Shown: in pieces, positions 25,855-34,552 of the stretch
Layout: every line of letters begins with the position of its first letter
How positions within the stretch are numbered: position 1 is the stretch's first letter
The notes under the pieces: generated by a model
Databases searched by the model: none
What the model was told of the DNA's origin: nothing
Seen by the model: the letters and a program-made list of their open reading frames with translations, nothing else
Source of the DNA: Thermogemmatispora sp042408735
GTDB lineage: Bacteria; Chloroflexota; Ktedonobacteria; Ktedonobacterales; Ktedonobacteraceae
Direction of reading: 5' to 3'
Assembly: GCF_042408735.1 (NCBI RefSeq)
Contig: NZ_JBHOQV010000131.1
Span: 8,562 to 72,561 of the forward strand
Length of the DNA stretch: 64,000 bases
Position numbers and translations under genes: made by a program

Positions 25855-27858
25855 ATGCCGCTGATTAGCGTCAATAGTCTCGGGAAAGTCTTCGGCGCAG
25901 AGCGCCTCTTTGCCGGAGTCTCTTTTCAGATCAACGAGCGCGATCGCATTGGACTGGTCGGTCCCAACGGGGCCGGGAAGTCAACCCTGCTTAAGCTCCT
26001 GGCTGGCTGCCAGGAGCCCGATGAGGGTACTATCCTGCTCGCTCGCGGAACTCGCGTCGGCTATCTCTCCCAGACGCTGGACCTGCAGCCAGAACGCACC
26101 CTACGCGAGGAGCTGCTGGCCGTCTTCGACTATCTGCGCTCCTGGGAACAGGAGCTGCAGGAGCTGGCTGTCGCCATTGCGGCTGCCAGTGAGCGTGGGG
26201 AGGCCCGTGAGCGCGAACGGCTGCTCCAGCGCTACGCGGACCTCCAGCTGCGCTTCGAGCACGCCGGTGGCTATACCTACGAGCAGCGTGTGCAGCAGGT
26301 GCTGGATGGCCTGGGCTTCAGTCGCGAGCTGCAGGATCTGCCCATTGCTCAGCTCAGCGGCGGCCAGCAGCGACGCGCGGCCCTGGCCCGGCTCCTGCTT
26401 CAGGAGCCAGACCTGCTCCTGCTCGACGAGCCGACCAACCATCTTGATCTGGAGGCTCTCGAATGGCTGGAGAGCTATCTACAGGAGTGGAAAGGGGCCC
26501 TGGTGGTCGTCGAGCACGATCGGTACTTCCTCGATAAGGTGGTCACTCGCATTCTGGAACTGGCTTTCGGGCGCCTCGAGGAGTACCCTGGCAACTATAG
26601 CAAGTATCTTCAGCTACGTGCCGAGCGCTTTCAACGCCGCTTGCAGGAGTATGAAGAGCAGCAGGAGTTCATTCTGCGGACTGAGGAGTTTATCCGCCGC
26701 TATAAGGCTGGCCAGCGCAGCCGTCAGGCACGAGGGCGTGAGAAGCTCCTCAGCCGACTGGAGCGTCTCGATCGCCCCCAAGACTTCCAGGAGCTGCGTT
26801 TCGAGCTGAAGCCAGCCCAGGACAGTGGGCGGACGGTCCTCTCTACGCGCGGGCTGGTAGTTGGGTATCGCCAGCCAGGCCGCGATCCTCGTGTGCTGCT
26901 GCAGGTGCCCGATCTGGAGATCATCCGCGGCGAGCGCATCGGCCTGCTCGGTCCGAACGGGGCCGGCAAGACCTCGCTGCTGCGTACCCTTATTGGCCAG
27001 GTACCGCCGCTACAGGGCAAAGTCCTTCTCGGCCACAACGTCCACATTGGCTACTACTCCCAGACCCATGAGGACCTGGATCCCCAGCGGACGGTTCTGG
27101 ATGAGATCCGTGAGGTGGCGGCCTTGAGCGAGGAAAGCGCGCGTGCTTTACTGGCCCGCTTCCTGTTCGAGGGCGACGATGTCTTCAAGCCTGTCGGCAG
27201 CCTCAGCGGAGGAGAACGCAGCCGGGTGGTGCTGGCGAAACTAACCCTGCAGGGACCGAACTTTCTGGTGCTTGACGAGCCGACCAATCATCTTGATCTT
27301 CCGTCTCGTCAGTTTCTGGAGGAGATCCTGGCCACCTTCAGTGGTACCCTGCTCTTTGTCTCGCATGATCGTTACTTTATCGATCGGCTGGCCAGCAGGG
27401 TCTGGGTAGTCGCTGAGGGGAAGTTGCTCTCCTATGAGGGCAATTATAGCGATTATCGCGCTCAGCTTCAGCGCGAGCCAGGGCGGGCCGCAGGTCTGGG
27501 GCCCAAGAGGGCCGGCGAACATGTCGCTTCGGAAACACCGAGTCCAGGAGCGGCCAGCACGGAGACCGGGGCGAACCACGACGGACGGCGCCCTGGACGG
27601 GAGCGGCGCAACCGTCGGGGTGGGCAGCCGCGTTCACGCAGCCTGGCAGAGGTTGAGCAGGAGGTCGAGGAGCGTGAGCAGCAGGTCCGCCAGCTCGAGG
27701 AGGCTCTCAATGCGGCAGCCAGCGGGGGAGATCTGGCAGCACTTCAGCGACTGACCGCTGACTATGAGGCGGCTAAAGTGGAGCTGGAGCAGCTGCTGAC
27801 CGAGTGGGAACGGCTGGCGGCTGCCGAGACCACGGATCAGGCCGGCACCCCCAGCTAG
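25855..27858 (+). CDS. ABC-F family ATPase (duplicated ATP-binding cassettes)
   Basis: This soluble ABC-F protein probably acts on the ribosome as a translation factor or antibiotic-protection factor; it has no membrane domain. The 667-aa protein has two cassettes: Walker A GPNGAGKS with signature LSGGQQRR and Walker B DLLLLDEPTNHLDL, then GPNGAGKT with LSGGERSR and NFLVLDEPTNHLDL. A charged helical linker with FQRRLQEYEEQQEFILRTEEF lies between them. The tail (about 540-667) is a basic, disordered segment followed by a coiled coil (EVEQEVEEREQQVRQLEEAL), as in Uup/YdiF types. No ribosome site precedes ATG 25855. The subfamily, and so any resistance role, cannot be fixed here. Confidence 0.9.
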   Translation: MPLISVNSLGKVFGAERLFAGVSFQINERDRIGLVGPNGAGKSTLLKLLAGCQEPDEGTILLARGTRVGYLSQTLDLQPERTLREELLAVFDYLRSWEQELQELAVAIAAASERGEARERERLLQRYADLQLRFEHAGGYTYEQRVQQVLDGLGFSRELQDLPIAQLSGGQQRRAALARLLLQEPDLLLLDEPTNHLDLEALEWLESYLQEWKGALVVVEHDRYFLDKVVTRILELAFGRLEEYPGNYSKYLQLRAERFQRRLQEYEEQQEFILRTEEFIRRYKAGQRSRQARGREKLLSRLERLDRPQDFQELRFELKPAQDSGRTVLSTRGLVVGYRQPGRDPRVLLQVPDLEIIRGERIGLLGPNGAGKTSLLRTLIGQVPPLQGKVLLGHNVHIGYYSQTHEDLDPQRTVLDEIREVAALSEESARALLARFLFEGDDVFKPVGSLSGGERSRVVLAKLTLQGPNFLVLDEPTNHLDLPSRQFLEEILATFSGTLLFVSHDRYFIDRLASRVWVVAEGKLLSYEGNYSDYRAQLQREPGRAAGLGPKRAGEHVASETPSPGAASTETGANHDGRRPGRERRNRRGGQPRSRSLAEVEQEVEEREQQVRQLEEALNAAASGGDLAALQRLTADYEAAKVELEQLLTEWERLAAAETTDQAGTPS

Positions 27859-27912
27859 CTGGTGCTCGCCCTGGAGGGCCTGCGTGAAGCAGACGCCGCC
27901 CCCTTGCTGGGA

Positions 27913-29790
27913 TCAGCGACGGCGTGCTCCGCGCAGCCAGCCACTCAGCAGCCCGATCAGGGCCAGCAAGAGAGGCAAAACGGCCACCAGTCCGGCCCAG
28001 AGCAGGCTAAAAAGGGCTGCTGTAAAGCCCCGCGGATTGGCCGTGACCAGCGCCACCAGCCGCATGCGTCCGCTCTGAGTCAAGAGCAGATAGGCCGGCA
28101 ACAGAGCTGTCAACAGGCTGGTGAAGGGGATTGGGAGGAAACGCCAGAAGCCGTCGAAATAGCAGCCGGAGAGGGCGTTGACGCAGAGCAAGGCCAGGCC
28201 CAGGCCCTCGATGGTCAGAGGCAAGACGCTGGGTGCTCCCGGATGTTTGATTGCCAGCCAGGCCCCCAGCAATCCCAGGGCCAGACCGACCACCTGCAGT
28301 GCCAGGCTGATCAGTAAAGCTCGTGCCGGGCGGCGCCTCCTTTGGCCGCCGTGGGGAGCGCCATCAGTTGCCGCCATCTCGGTCCCACCTGCAGTGGCCT
28401 GGTTGGAACTGGAGTTGGCAAGGGCAGGGCCGGCGGCGGCTGGTCCTGCGGGAGTTTGGGTCACAGCCATCTTGACGAGGATGGCCGACTTGATCGTCTG
28501 CGTCTCGGCATTGTGAGGGTCGAGGGCTAGCGAGCGCTCAACGGCCTGGAGGGCCGCCTCGAACTGTCCCAGGTTGGCCAGGAGAGCCGCGCGTGTGCTC
28601 CAGGCCAGGGCATTGCCCGGCTCCTGATGCAGCACAAGCTCGATCGCCTGAAGTGCCTCGGCGAAGCGCCCCGCCGTGCCCAGTAGCTGGCCTTTGAGAA
28701 GGAGGGCCGCCGCATTGGTCGGTGCGAGCTGCAGCACCTGCTCTAGAAGGTTAAGGGCGTCGGCGGGCCGCTGCTGCTGGAGCAGAGCGCGGGCCTGCTG
28801 CAGCAAAAGAGCTGCCTGCTGTTCCGCTGTGGGTGAGGCCATCGCCGAGGCTGGCTGCTGAGGGGAGAGCTGAGCGATGCCAATGGGGGCCTGCGTCGGC
28901 TGCAGCAACTGCCCTGTCTGTGGGAGGGCCTGTGCGGCTCGTCCCGGGACGGGCGGCACCTGGTGTAGCCCGGATGGCCTGGCTTCTCCCCCGGCGCCGT
29001 TGCCGGCCCTGGCTATTGCTGGCGCGGATGTCTCGGGATTCCCCTCTCCTACCAGGACCAGTGGCCCCAGGCCCTGACCAAAGAGCTGCGGACGCTGTTG
29101 CTCCCCCAGGCTCTGCTGTAGGTAGAGCGAGAGGCGCTGAAAGATGATTTGGCCGCTGGTCGGGTCGGCGGCTCCGCCGCACAGTCCCAGCAAGAGTCGA
29201 TGGGCCAGCAGGCCTACGTTTTGCTCTCCCTGCTCCGCCGCCAGCTCGTTACCGCGGCAGGAACAGAGAAGAAACCGATTGGGTAGCTGCTGCAAGGCCG
29301 CGAGGAAGGCGGGACCCGGTAGGGGCTTGCAGTCGAAAGGGGAGCTCCGGCGCTGTCCCCAGAGACGACCTGTCTGAAAGCAGTCCAGAATACAGACAAT
29401 AGCTCGCGCCGGGCTGCGCCCAAGCAGCGGCAGCAGGGTCGTTGCCAGGTGCAGGCCACTGGCGGGCTGCTGATAGAACGTATCCACCAGGGCCAGGTAT
29501 CCTTCGGCGCGCCCCTCGTCGAGGAAAGCATGCCCGGCAAAGTACAAAAAGAGCGTATCATCGGGACCCGCAGCCTGGAGACAGAGCTGCGTGAGCCACT
29601 GCTCGATGTGCTGCCGTGTGGCCTGGGGACCAAGCAGCAGTTGGACATCGGAAGGGTTCCAGCGCCCCCCCCGGCTATTGACCAGCCAGTGCGCGATGGC
29701 CCTGGCATCCATCTCGGCGTAACGAAGTGGTCGAAAGCTGTTATCCTGGTACTGATTAATGCCGATCAGAAGGCCCAGGCGTTTGCCCAT
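27913..29790 (-). CDS. Caspase-like (peptidase C14 / metacaspase) protein with TPR repeats and membrane C-terminus
   Basis: The 625-aa protein starts with a caspase-fold domain (RLGLLIGINQYQDNSFRPLRYAEMDA). The catalytic pair is His87 in LYFAGHAF and Cys137 in CILDCFQTG, matching the YFSGHG and DCCHSG of metacaspases. Residues about 250-330 are Pro/Gln/Ala-rich and probably disordered. Residues about 330-450 are TPR units (ALLLQQARALLQQQRPADALNLLEQVLQLAPTN, ALQAIELVLHQEPGNALAWSTRAALLANLGQFEAAL). The last 130 residues hold four TM helices. ATG 29790 has AGGAG upstream. Its substrate and biological role are unknown; related proteins are proposed to act in stress response or regulated cell death. 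Confidence 0.85.
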   Translation of the reverse strand: MGKRLGLLIGINQYQDNSFRPLRYAEMDARAIAHWLVNSRGGRWNPSDVQLLLGPQATRQHIEQWLTQLCLQAAGPDDTLFLYFAGHAFLDEGRAEGYLALVDTFYQQPASGLHLATTLLPLLGRSPARAIVCILDCFQTGRLWGQRRSSPFDCKPLPGPAFLAALQQLPNRFLLCSCRGNELAAEQGEQNVGLLAHRLLLGLCGGAADPTSGQIIFQRLSLYLQQSLGEQQRPQLFGQGLGPLVLVGEGNPETSAPAIARAGNGAGGEARPSGLHQVPPVPGRAAQALPQTGQLLQPTQAPIGIAQLSPQQPASAMASPTAEQQAALLLQQARALLQQQRPADALNLLEQVLQLAPTNAAALLLKGQLLGTAGRFAEALQAIELVLHQEPGNALAWSTRAALLANLGQFEAALQAVERSLALDPHNAETQTIKSAILVKMAVTQTPAGPAAAGPALANSSSNQATAGGTEMAATDGAPHGGQRRRRPARALLISLALQVVGLALGLLGAWLAIKHPGAPSVLPLTIEGLGLALLCVNALSGCYFDGFWRFLPIPFTSLLTALLPAYLLLTQSGRMRLVALVTANPRGFTAALFSLLWAGLVAVLPLLLALIGLLSGWLRGARRR

Positions 29791-29828
29791 GCACGCTCCT
29801 TACTGCACATAGCAAAGATTGCGGAGTT

Positions 29829-29834
29829 ATTGTA
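29829..29834 (-). promoter_or_regulatory. Candidate -10 box for the caspase-like gene
   Basis: TACAAT on the minus strand in an AT-rich stretch, 39 bases before the start codon. No good -35 is present at the usual spacing. Confidence 0.35.
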
Positions 29835-30053
29835 CGATAAATTTCGCCAGCCTGGAAAGAAATGGTGTACGGCGGTACTTTTGGCAGGGTGGTGGCAGTG
29901 GCTGGAAGGGGCGGCAGGAAGCCCATCGGGCTAACGCTCTTCCCTGACCGGGCCTGACGCGGGCAGGCCATCGCGCCGCGCCGGGCTGTGCCGCAAGGGA
30001 GCCTGGACGAGGCTTGCCTCCCCGATCCCATCGCGAGAGGAGCATCGCTACCT

Positions 30054-30662
30054 ATGCCTCGAGTCATTGGCCTCACGGGCAATATCGCCTGTGGTAAGAC
30101 AACCGTAGGCAAGCTGTTGCTGGAACTGGGAGCAGAACGTTACATCGATGCTGATGCGCTGGTCCACTCGCTCTATGAGCCGGGTCAGCCTATCGCCGCC
30201 CAGATTGCTCACACCTTCGGCTCCGAGGTTCTTACCTCAGAAGGGCGCGTCGATCGCCAGAAGCTGGGCAGCATCGTCTTCCATGATCCCGAGGCCCTTC
30301 GCCGCCTGGAGGCTATTGTCCATCCGGCGGTTGGCGTGGCCCTGCTCACCGAGCTGAGCCGGGTCAGCCCTTCCGGCATCGCCGTTGTCGATGCGGTCAA
30401 GCTCTTGGAAGGAGGAACAGCAGCCCTTTGCCAGAGCAAGTGGCTGGTCGTCTGTTCGCCGGAAGAGGAGCTGCGCCGCCTGATAGAGCGCAGCCAGCTC
30501 AGTGAGGAAGAAGCTCTGGCTCGCCTGCGCGCCCAACCCTCGGTCGAGCAACGCCTTCCGCTGGTCGACGAGGTGATCGATAATAGCGGTCCTCTCGAGG
30601 AAACCCGCAGACAGGTGGCCAGCGCTTTTGCTCGCTTCTGCCAGCGCTTCCCGCTCTCTTGA
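30054..30662 (+). CDS. coaE: Dephospho-CoA kinase
   Basis: CoaE phosphorylates the 3'-OH of dephospho-CoA in the last step of coenzyme A synthesis. The 202-aa protein has the P-loop GNIACGKTT (residues 9-17), the acceptor-site DADALVHSLYEPGQPIAAQI, the LGSIVFHDPEALRRLEAIVHPAV segment typical of CoaE, and VDAVKLLEGG, where most CoaE have DxPLLFE. ATG 30054 has GAGAGGAG 11 bases upstream and begins directly at the conserved IGLTG. It has no operon partner and points away from the caspase-like gene. Confidence 0.93.
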   Translation: MPRVIGLTGNIACGKTTVGKLLLELGAERYIDADALVHSLYEPGQPIAAQIAHTFGSEVLTSEGRVDRQKLGSIVFHDPEALRRLEAIVHPAVGVALLTELSRVSPSGIAVVDAVKLLEGGTAALCQSKWLVVCSPEEELRRLIERSQLSEEEALARLRAQPSVEQRLPLVDEVIDNSGPLEETRRQVASAFARFCQRFPLS

Positions 30663-30893
30663 GCGCCTCGGTGAGGGAGGTCTCCCGAGTCGCAAGGGCA
30701 TGACAGGGCTGGCTCTCGGCCCGCTTTGGGCGGTGCTTGTTCGAAGCCATGCCGGCTACCAGGCCAGGCCACGGACTGGGTCCTGATCCGGGTGAACCGT
30801 CGCGGCCTGGCGTGCGTAACGAACGCTGGTCTGGAGCAAGAGCGTGAGCGCATTCCCCAGGGATCGCCCCGCAGGGTGTGCCTCCCCCGCCCT

Positions 30894-31076
30894 TTAGAGT
30901 TCCTTGTGCTGGTTTTCCAGCTTGCGGTGCAGTTCTTCGATCCGCTCAATGACCTCATCAAGGGTCCGTAGCCCTAGCTCCTCCATGTCCTCACGGATCG
31001 TCTCCAAGATCTCTAGCATTTCGAGATCGTCGTACTCTTCAGGATCGAAGTCTTCCTGTTCGAGATCATCGGTCAT
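30894..31076 (-). CDS. Small acidic helical protein of unknown function
   Basis: A 60-aa protein, very rich in Glu, Asp and Leu (EILETIREDMEELGL, LDEVIERIEELHRKLENQ), with heptad-like spacing that suggests a short coiled coil. AAGGGAG lies about eight bases before the ATG, which supports translation. It follows the TolB-like lipoprotein gene by 78 bp on the same strand and may share its transcript. No family was recognised. Confidence 0.6.
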   Translation of the reverse strand: MTDDLEQEDFDPEEYDDLEMLEILETIREDMEELGLRTLDEVIERIEELHRKLENQHKEL

Positions 31077-31154
31077 AGCTGTTCTCCCTTTTGAGATTGC
31101 TGCTTCGACGCTGCCGGAGGCAGGTGAACCACCTGCCCATTATAGCAACGGGAT

Positions 31155-32495
31155 CTAGAAGAGAAAAGAGACGGTACTCTCTTGATAGGTCCAGCCTACC
31201 TGTGTAATGGCGCCACTGGCCAGGAGATGGGGGGCTGCCTGCGGCTGCCCGTGCTCTCCCAGGGTCACCAGGTACAGGCCGTTCCCTTCGCGAAGCAGGC
31301 TCCCTCCCTGCCACCAGAGGCGCCCGCGCGTGAGAAAGACAAAGGCCCGGCTATCGGCCTCCCAGAGGCTGGCCGGCACCGGCTGCAGGCGGGCTGCTAC
31401 GCCAGGCAGCTTACTGTTGGCGGGGTTGAGCTGTCCCAAAGGCGTCCGATCGCTCAAGAGGAGCTGCTGTCGCCCCGTCTGGATGTCGATCAGCCAGAGG
31501 GTATGACGCCCATCGAGCAGCAAAAAGCGCCCGTCGGGGGACCAGTAAGGAACGCTGTCGGCCTCCGCGCGGATGGTCAGGCGAAGGCTTCCATCGAGGT
31601 TGAGGACCAGATAGCTTCCATCGGCTGTACGCGTCAGCACATGCTGGCCATCGCTTGACCAGGCAAATTGCTGGCAGCTACAGGTGAGCAGCCTCTGTAC
31701 TTCTCCTGTCGGCCTCTGAAGAAGCAGAGCGACCCTGGCCGCCGAGCCGTTCGGTTCAGCCGAGGCAGCGTACAGAAAAGCCGGCTGGGCCTGTCGAGGC
31801 TGCCAGAGGACACGCTCCAGAGTGGCTGGCAGTGGATGGCCGGGAGGGAGGCCACGGGTGAGCCAGCGCTGTCCTGTGCCGCTAGCGGAAAGGGAGAAGA
31901 GGCCGCGCTCATCAATGCCGAGGATGTCCCCAGCTCCGGCACCCAGGGAGGGAATGGCCAGGCTGGCCGGAAGCGTGCGCGTGGCGATGCCGCCAGGTTG
32001 GTCGTTCTGGGCCAGCTCCCAGCGTAAGAAGGATGCGCTTCCACTGAGGGTGAGACGGTACAGCAGACGGTTGCCGGCAGGGTTCCACCAGGCATCGCTG
32101 ATGCGCACGGAGGCGCTGGAGAAGAAGATCGGGATGGGGAAGCCGCCATCAACGCCGACCGTGTTCAGGCCGGCGGGAAGATCGCTCACCAGCCCGGTCA
32201 GAGGATCCGGCTTGAGATGACGCCCCGCCGCACTCTGAGCGTAATCGCTATCCAGCGTGCGAAAAACCAGCAGATGGTGATCGGGCGACCAGCCCGCTCC
32301 CACTACAGGAGGCGTGTTGCCTGCAACCTGGTAGGCGCCACTGCCATCGGGGTAGATGGTCCACAGCTGGCCGTCGCGCACAAAAGCAATTTTGGCCGTG
32401 CCGCTGTAGCCCGGGCTGCAGGCGCTTGGCCCCAGCGCGAGCACGATGCAGCTCAGCAGGACCAGAGTCACGATATGCCGCCTGCTGCCATTCAT
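31155..32495 (-). CDS. Lipoprotein with TolB/WD40-like beta-propeller repeats
   Basis: A 446-aa exported protein. A basic start (MNGSRRH), a hydrophobic segment (IVTLVLLSCIVLALG) and Cys26 in GPSACS suggest a lipoprotein signal, although Pro at -3 is unusual. The body has propeller blades: IAFVRDGQLWTIYPDGSGAYQV, AGWSPDHHLLVFRTLDSD, LLTCSCQQFAWSSDGQHVLTRTADGSYLVLNLDGS and VPYWSPDGRFLLLDGRHTLWLIDIQTG. Repeated W-S-P/S-D-G units are typical of TolB-type domains. Function is probably binding or scaffolding at the cell surface. The frame is open to 32729, but the upstream part lacks a ribosome site; ATG 32495 is chosen because it opens the signal peptide. Confidence 0.75.
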   Translation of the reverse strand: MNGSRRHIVTLVLLSCIVLALGPSACSPGYSGTAKIAFVRDGQLWTIYPDGSGAYQVAGNTPPVVGAGWSPDHHLLVFRTLDSDYAQSAAGRHLKPDPLTGLVSDLPAGLNTVGVDGGFPIPIFFSSASVRISDAWWNPAGNRLLYRLTLSGSASFLRWELAQNDQPGGIATRTLPASLAIPSLGAGAGDILGIDERGLFSLSASGTGQRWLTRGLPPGHPLPATLERVLWQPRQAQPAFLYAASAEPNGSAARVALLLQRPTGEVQRLLTCSCQQFAWSSDGQHVLTRTADGSYLVLNLDGSLRLTIRAEADSVPYWSPDGRFLLLDGRHTLWLIDIQTGRQQLLLSDRTPLGQLNPANSKLPGVAARLQPVPASLWEADSRAFVFLTRGRLWWQGGSLLREGNGLYLVTLGEHGQPQAAPHLLASGAITQVGWTYQESTVSFLF

Positions 32496-32685
32496 GCTCC
32501 AGAGTATAGCGCTCCCTTCTCTGCTCGTCAACCATCTTGTCGAGCCAGGCCAGGGGATGGCTGCTCTCCGGCCTGGCTGCCGAGAAGCTGCTTCCAGGCA
32601 GCTTTGTCTGACTCGTTGCCTGTGGAAGCCGTATCTTGTATCCCTTTTTGATCCCTCCTCCGTGTTAGAGATGGTGAGTGCGATT

Positions 32686-32730
32686 TGTGCCAGCCACCAA
32701 ATGATCCAGAAAAACAGTATATCTGGCACA
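32686..32730. repeat. Inverted repeat TGTGCCAG ... CTGGCACA upstream of the GlsB-type gene
   Basis: TGTGCCAG (32686-32693) and CTGGCACA (32723-32730) are exact reverse complements 29 bases apart, in an AT-richer region between divergent genes. This could be two half-sites of a regulator or a loose stem. Confidence 0.4.
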
Positions 32731-32788
32731 GATTAGCATCAGAACATACTGATCTTCTTTTGTCCTATTCAAAGGAGGGACACCTGGC

Positions 32789-33091
32789 ATGACAGTAGCT
32801 TCGCTTGTGCTTGCTGCTACCTTGAATCCTGGTGGCATTATCGCCTGGCTCGTCATCGGTCTGATCGCGGGTGCGCTGGCCGGCTTCCTGGTCAAGGGTG
32901 GCGGCTTCGGTATCATTGGAGACATCATCGTTGGTCTGATCGGGGCCTTCCTGGGTGGGCTTCTCATGGATCTGGTGGCGCCGGAGGCCAGTTTCGGCTT
33001 CTGGGGTAGCCTTGTCGTAGCCCTGATCGGGGCCTGCATCTTGATCTTTCTCCTGCGCCTCTTCTCCCGCGGGCGCGGCAGCACCATCTAG
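32789..33091 (+). CDS. GlsB/YeaQ/YmgE family small membrane protein
   Basis: A 100-aa, Gly-rich hydrophobic protein with three TM helices: IIAWLVIGLIAGALAGFLV, FGIIGDIIVGLIGAFLGGLLM and WGSLVVALIGACILIFLLRL. The GLIAGxLAG and GIIGDIIVGLIGAFLGG blocks are the signature of the transglycosylase-associated/GlsB family, linked to general stress in other bacteria. ATG 32789 is preceded by AAAGGAGGG. It is monocistronic and diverges from the TolB-like gene. Confidence 0.9.
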   Translation: MTVASLVLAATLNPGGIIAWLVIGLIAGALAGFLVKGGGFGIIGDIIVGLIGAFLGGLLMDLVAPEASFGFWGSLVVALIGACILIFLLRLFSRGRGSTI

Positions 33092-33165
33092 CAGGCAATC
33101 CCGTCAAGCACGAACCCCGACCCGTTCTAACCCTCAACGGCTGATGGATGAGCGGGCCTGGCAAC

Positions 33166-33242
33166 GGCCAGACAGGCACTCAGGCACCAGTCTCTTGAAA
33201 GTCTTTCGTTCGAGAGAGAGCCGCTTGTATGCCTGCCTGGCC
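33166..33242. terminator. Hairpin between the GlsB-type gene and the convergent esterase
   Basis: GGCCAGACAGGCA (33166-33178) pairs with TGCCTGCCTGGCC (33230-33242) with one mismatch, around a 51-base loop. It lies between convergent genes where a shared terminator would be expected. Confidence 0.4.
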
Positions 33243-33318
33243 TGTCTGTGCTCTCGTTGCGCCTGAGAAGGCGGATCGCTGGCAGGGAGCCTGGACCTCT
33301 CGGGCCATCTACAGAGAA

Positions 33319-34488
33319 TCAGGTCTCATGTGACGCTGGCAGCGGATGAGCGGCAAAGAACTGCCAGATCGCGAGGGTGGCGTTGAAGGTGTGGATAGTC
33401 TTCCCGTAGTAGGGCAAGGGAATAGGGGAGCCGGGCCAGGTGTGGCCGCCACCGGTGAGGCGATAATGGACCACAATCCCTGGCGTCGTGCAGCGGGTCC
33501 ACTCTTCACCGGTGATCTCGCCCTGGACCAGAAAGACCACCGGCCCTTGCTGACAAGCATCGCGTTTGGCCCAGTCCTCCAGCCATTGCCTGATAGGGGG
33601 CAGGCCCAGGCCAGGCTTCCCTTCGTAAGGAACGATGAAGTCGCCTGTCCCGTGAATCTCCAAAATGGGGACGCTGCGCTGGGGATGGCAGCCAGCGGGC
33701 AGAGGGTAGAAAGCCCCTGAGACCGGAGCGAAGGCGGCGATCTGGGAAGAGAGGCGGCAGGCCAGCAGGGCCGTTAAGCCTCCTCCGTTCGAGAGGCCGG
33801 TAGCGAAGATTCTTCGCAGATCAATGCACCAGTGCTCTTCCAGGGTCTGAAGCAGGTCGCTTGTAAAGTGCACATCATCGACGGGCGTGGGATGAGGACC
33901 ATAGGCGTTCCAGCCAGTCTTGCCATCAGGAGCCAGGAGGCCATCGGGATAGGCCACCAGGAAACGCTCGCGGTCCGCCAACGAGGAGAAGCCTGTGTAG
34001 GTCTCCTGCTGCTTGCCATTGCTCCCATGACCGTGGAAGTTGAGCACCAACGGTAGCGGCTGGTCGGGCTGGTAATCCGGAGGGAGATGGAGGCGGTAGC
34101 TGCGAGTCACGCCGCCTGAAACCAGCGTACCCACAAGGGTCGTTCCCCGGACAGTGGTTGGTTGCCCGCAGCCGGCACTCCGCTGCCCCGGTCCCATCGG
34201 TTGCGCTGTTGTCTGACCGCTGCCGGTGCTCTGCGGGCTAGCCCCGCTTTGGGAAAGGCTGGAATTGCTCATACGACAGCCACTCAGCAGGACGAGCAGC
34301 AGGCCCATCCAGACCCACACCGGGCGATGGCTCTTCCCACGAGATCGTTGCCTGTGTTGTATGAGGAAGGTTTGCCGCACCAGGCAGTTGGCCGCACTCC
34401 ACAGGCCCTTTGACACAAAGGCGACCTCATCAAGGCGCTTGTAACGGGGACCTCCCCGTTCGATCAGGCGCTGTTCGACCAGTTGCAT
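33319..34488 (-). CDS. Poly(3-hydroxybutyrate) depolymerase-like esterase lipoprotein, fused to a TnpB N-terminal fragment
   Basis: From about residue 61 the protein is an exported alpha/beta hydrolase of the LpqC/feruloyl-esterase type: signal MGLLLVLLSGC (lipobox Cys71), a low-complexity Ser/Gln/Gly linker, NFHGHGSNGKQ, the nucleophile in ATGLSNGGG, the acid in HGTGDFIVP and the His in GGGHTWPG. The first 46 residues (MQLVEQRLIERGG..., FVSKGLWSAANCLVRQTF) match instead the N-terminus of IS605-type TnpB. The ATG at 34488 has GGGAG nine bases upstream, so the transposase start may now serve the esterase. Internal starts are GTG 34320 or ATG 34308. If translation begins at 34488 the signal peptide is buried 60 residues in. 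Confidence 0.85.
   Translation of the reverse strand: MQLVEQRLIERGGPRYKRLDEVAFVSKGLWSAANCLVRQTFLIQHRQRSRGKSHRPVWVWMGLLLVLLSGCRMSNSSLSQSGASPQSTGSGQTTAQPMGPGQRSAGCGQPTTVRGTTLVGTLVSGGVTRSYRLHLPPDYQPDQPLPLVLNFHGHGSNGKQQETYTGFSSLADRERFLVAYPDGLLAPDGKTGWNAYGPHPTPVDDVHFTSDLLQTLEEHWCIDLRRIFATGLSNGGGLTALLACRLSSQIAAFAPVSGAFYPLPAGCHPQRSVPILEIHGTGDFIVPYEGKPGLGLPPIRQWLEDWAKRDACQQGPVVFLVQGEITGEEWTRCTTPGIVVHYRLTGGGHTWPGSPIPLPYYGKTIHTFNATLAIWQFFAAHPLPASHET
34351..34488 (-). mobile_element. TnpB (IS605 OrfB) N-terminal fragment
   Basis: The 46 codons from ATG 34488 keep the TnpB start pattern: LVE-hydrophobic, PRYKRLDEVAF, SKGLW-AANCLVRQTF. In intact members a protein of about 350-450 aa follows; here the frame passes straight into the esterase. 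No TnpA and no right end were found. Confidence 0.7.
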
Positions 34489-34510
34489 ATCTCTTGCTCC
34501 CGAGGGTTGG

Positions 34511-34552
34511 GGAGCATGGGCAACATCCAGGGGCCTGGTCTGCCCATGCTCC
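34511..34552. repeat. Nested hairpin next to the TnpB fragment
   Basis: GGAGCATGGGCA (34511-34522) is the exact reverse complement of TGCCCATGCTCC (34541-34552), and the loop contains a second stem CCAGG-GG-CCTGG (34527-34538). It lies 22 bases upstream of the TnpB start and could be an insertion-element end or a leader structure. Confidence 0.6.

Noticed and set aside
32722..32742. Possible sigma-54 promoter (TGGCAC ... AGCAT)
   Set aside because: The GG and GC elements are nine bases apart instead of ten and the -12 half is poor; sigma-54 is not expected in this lineage.
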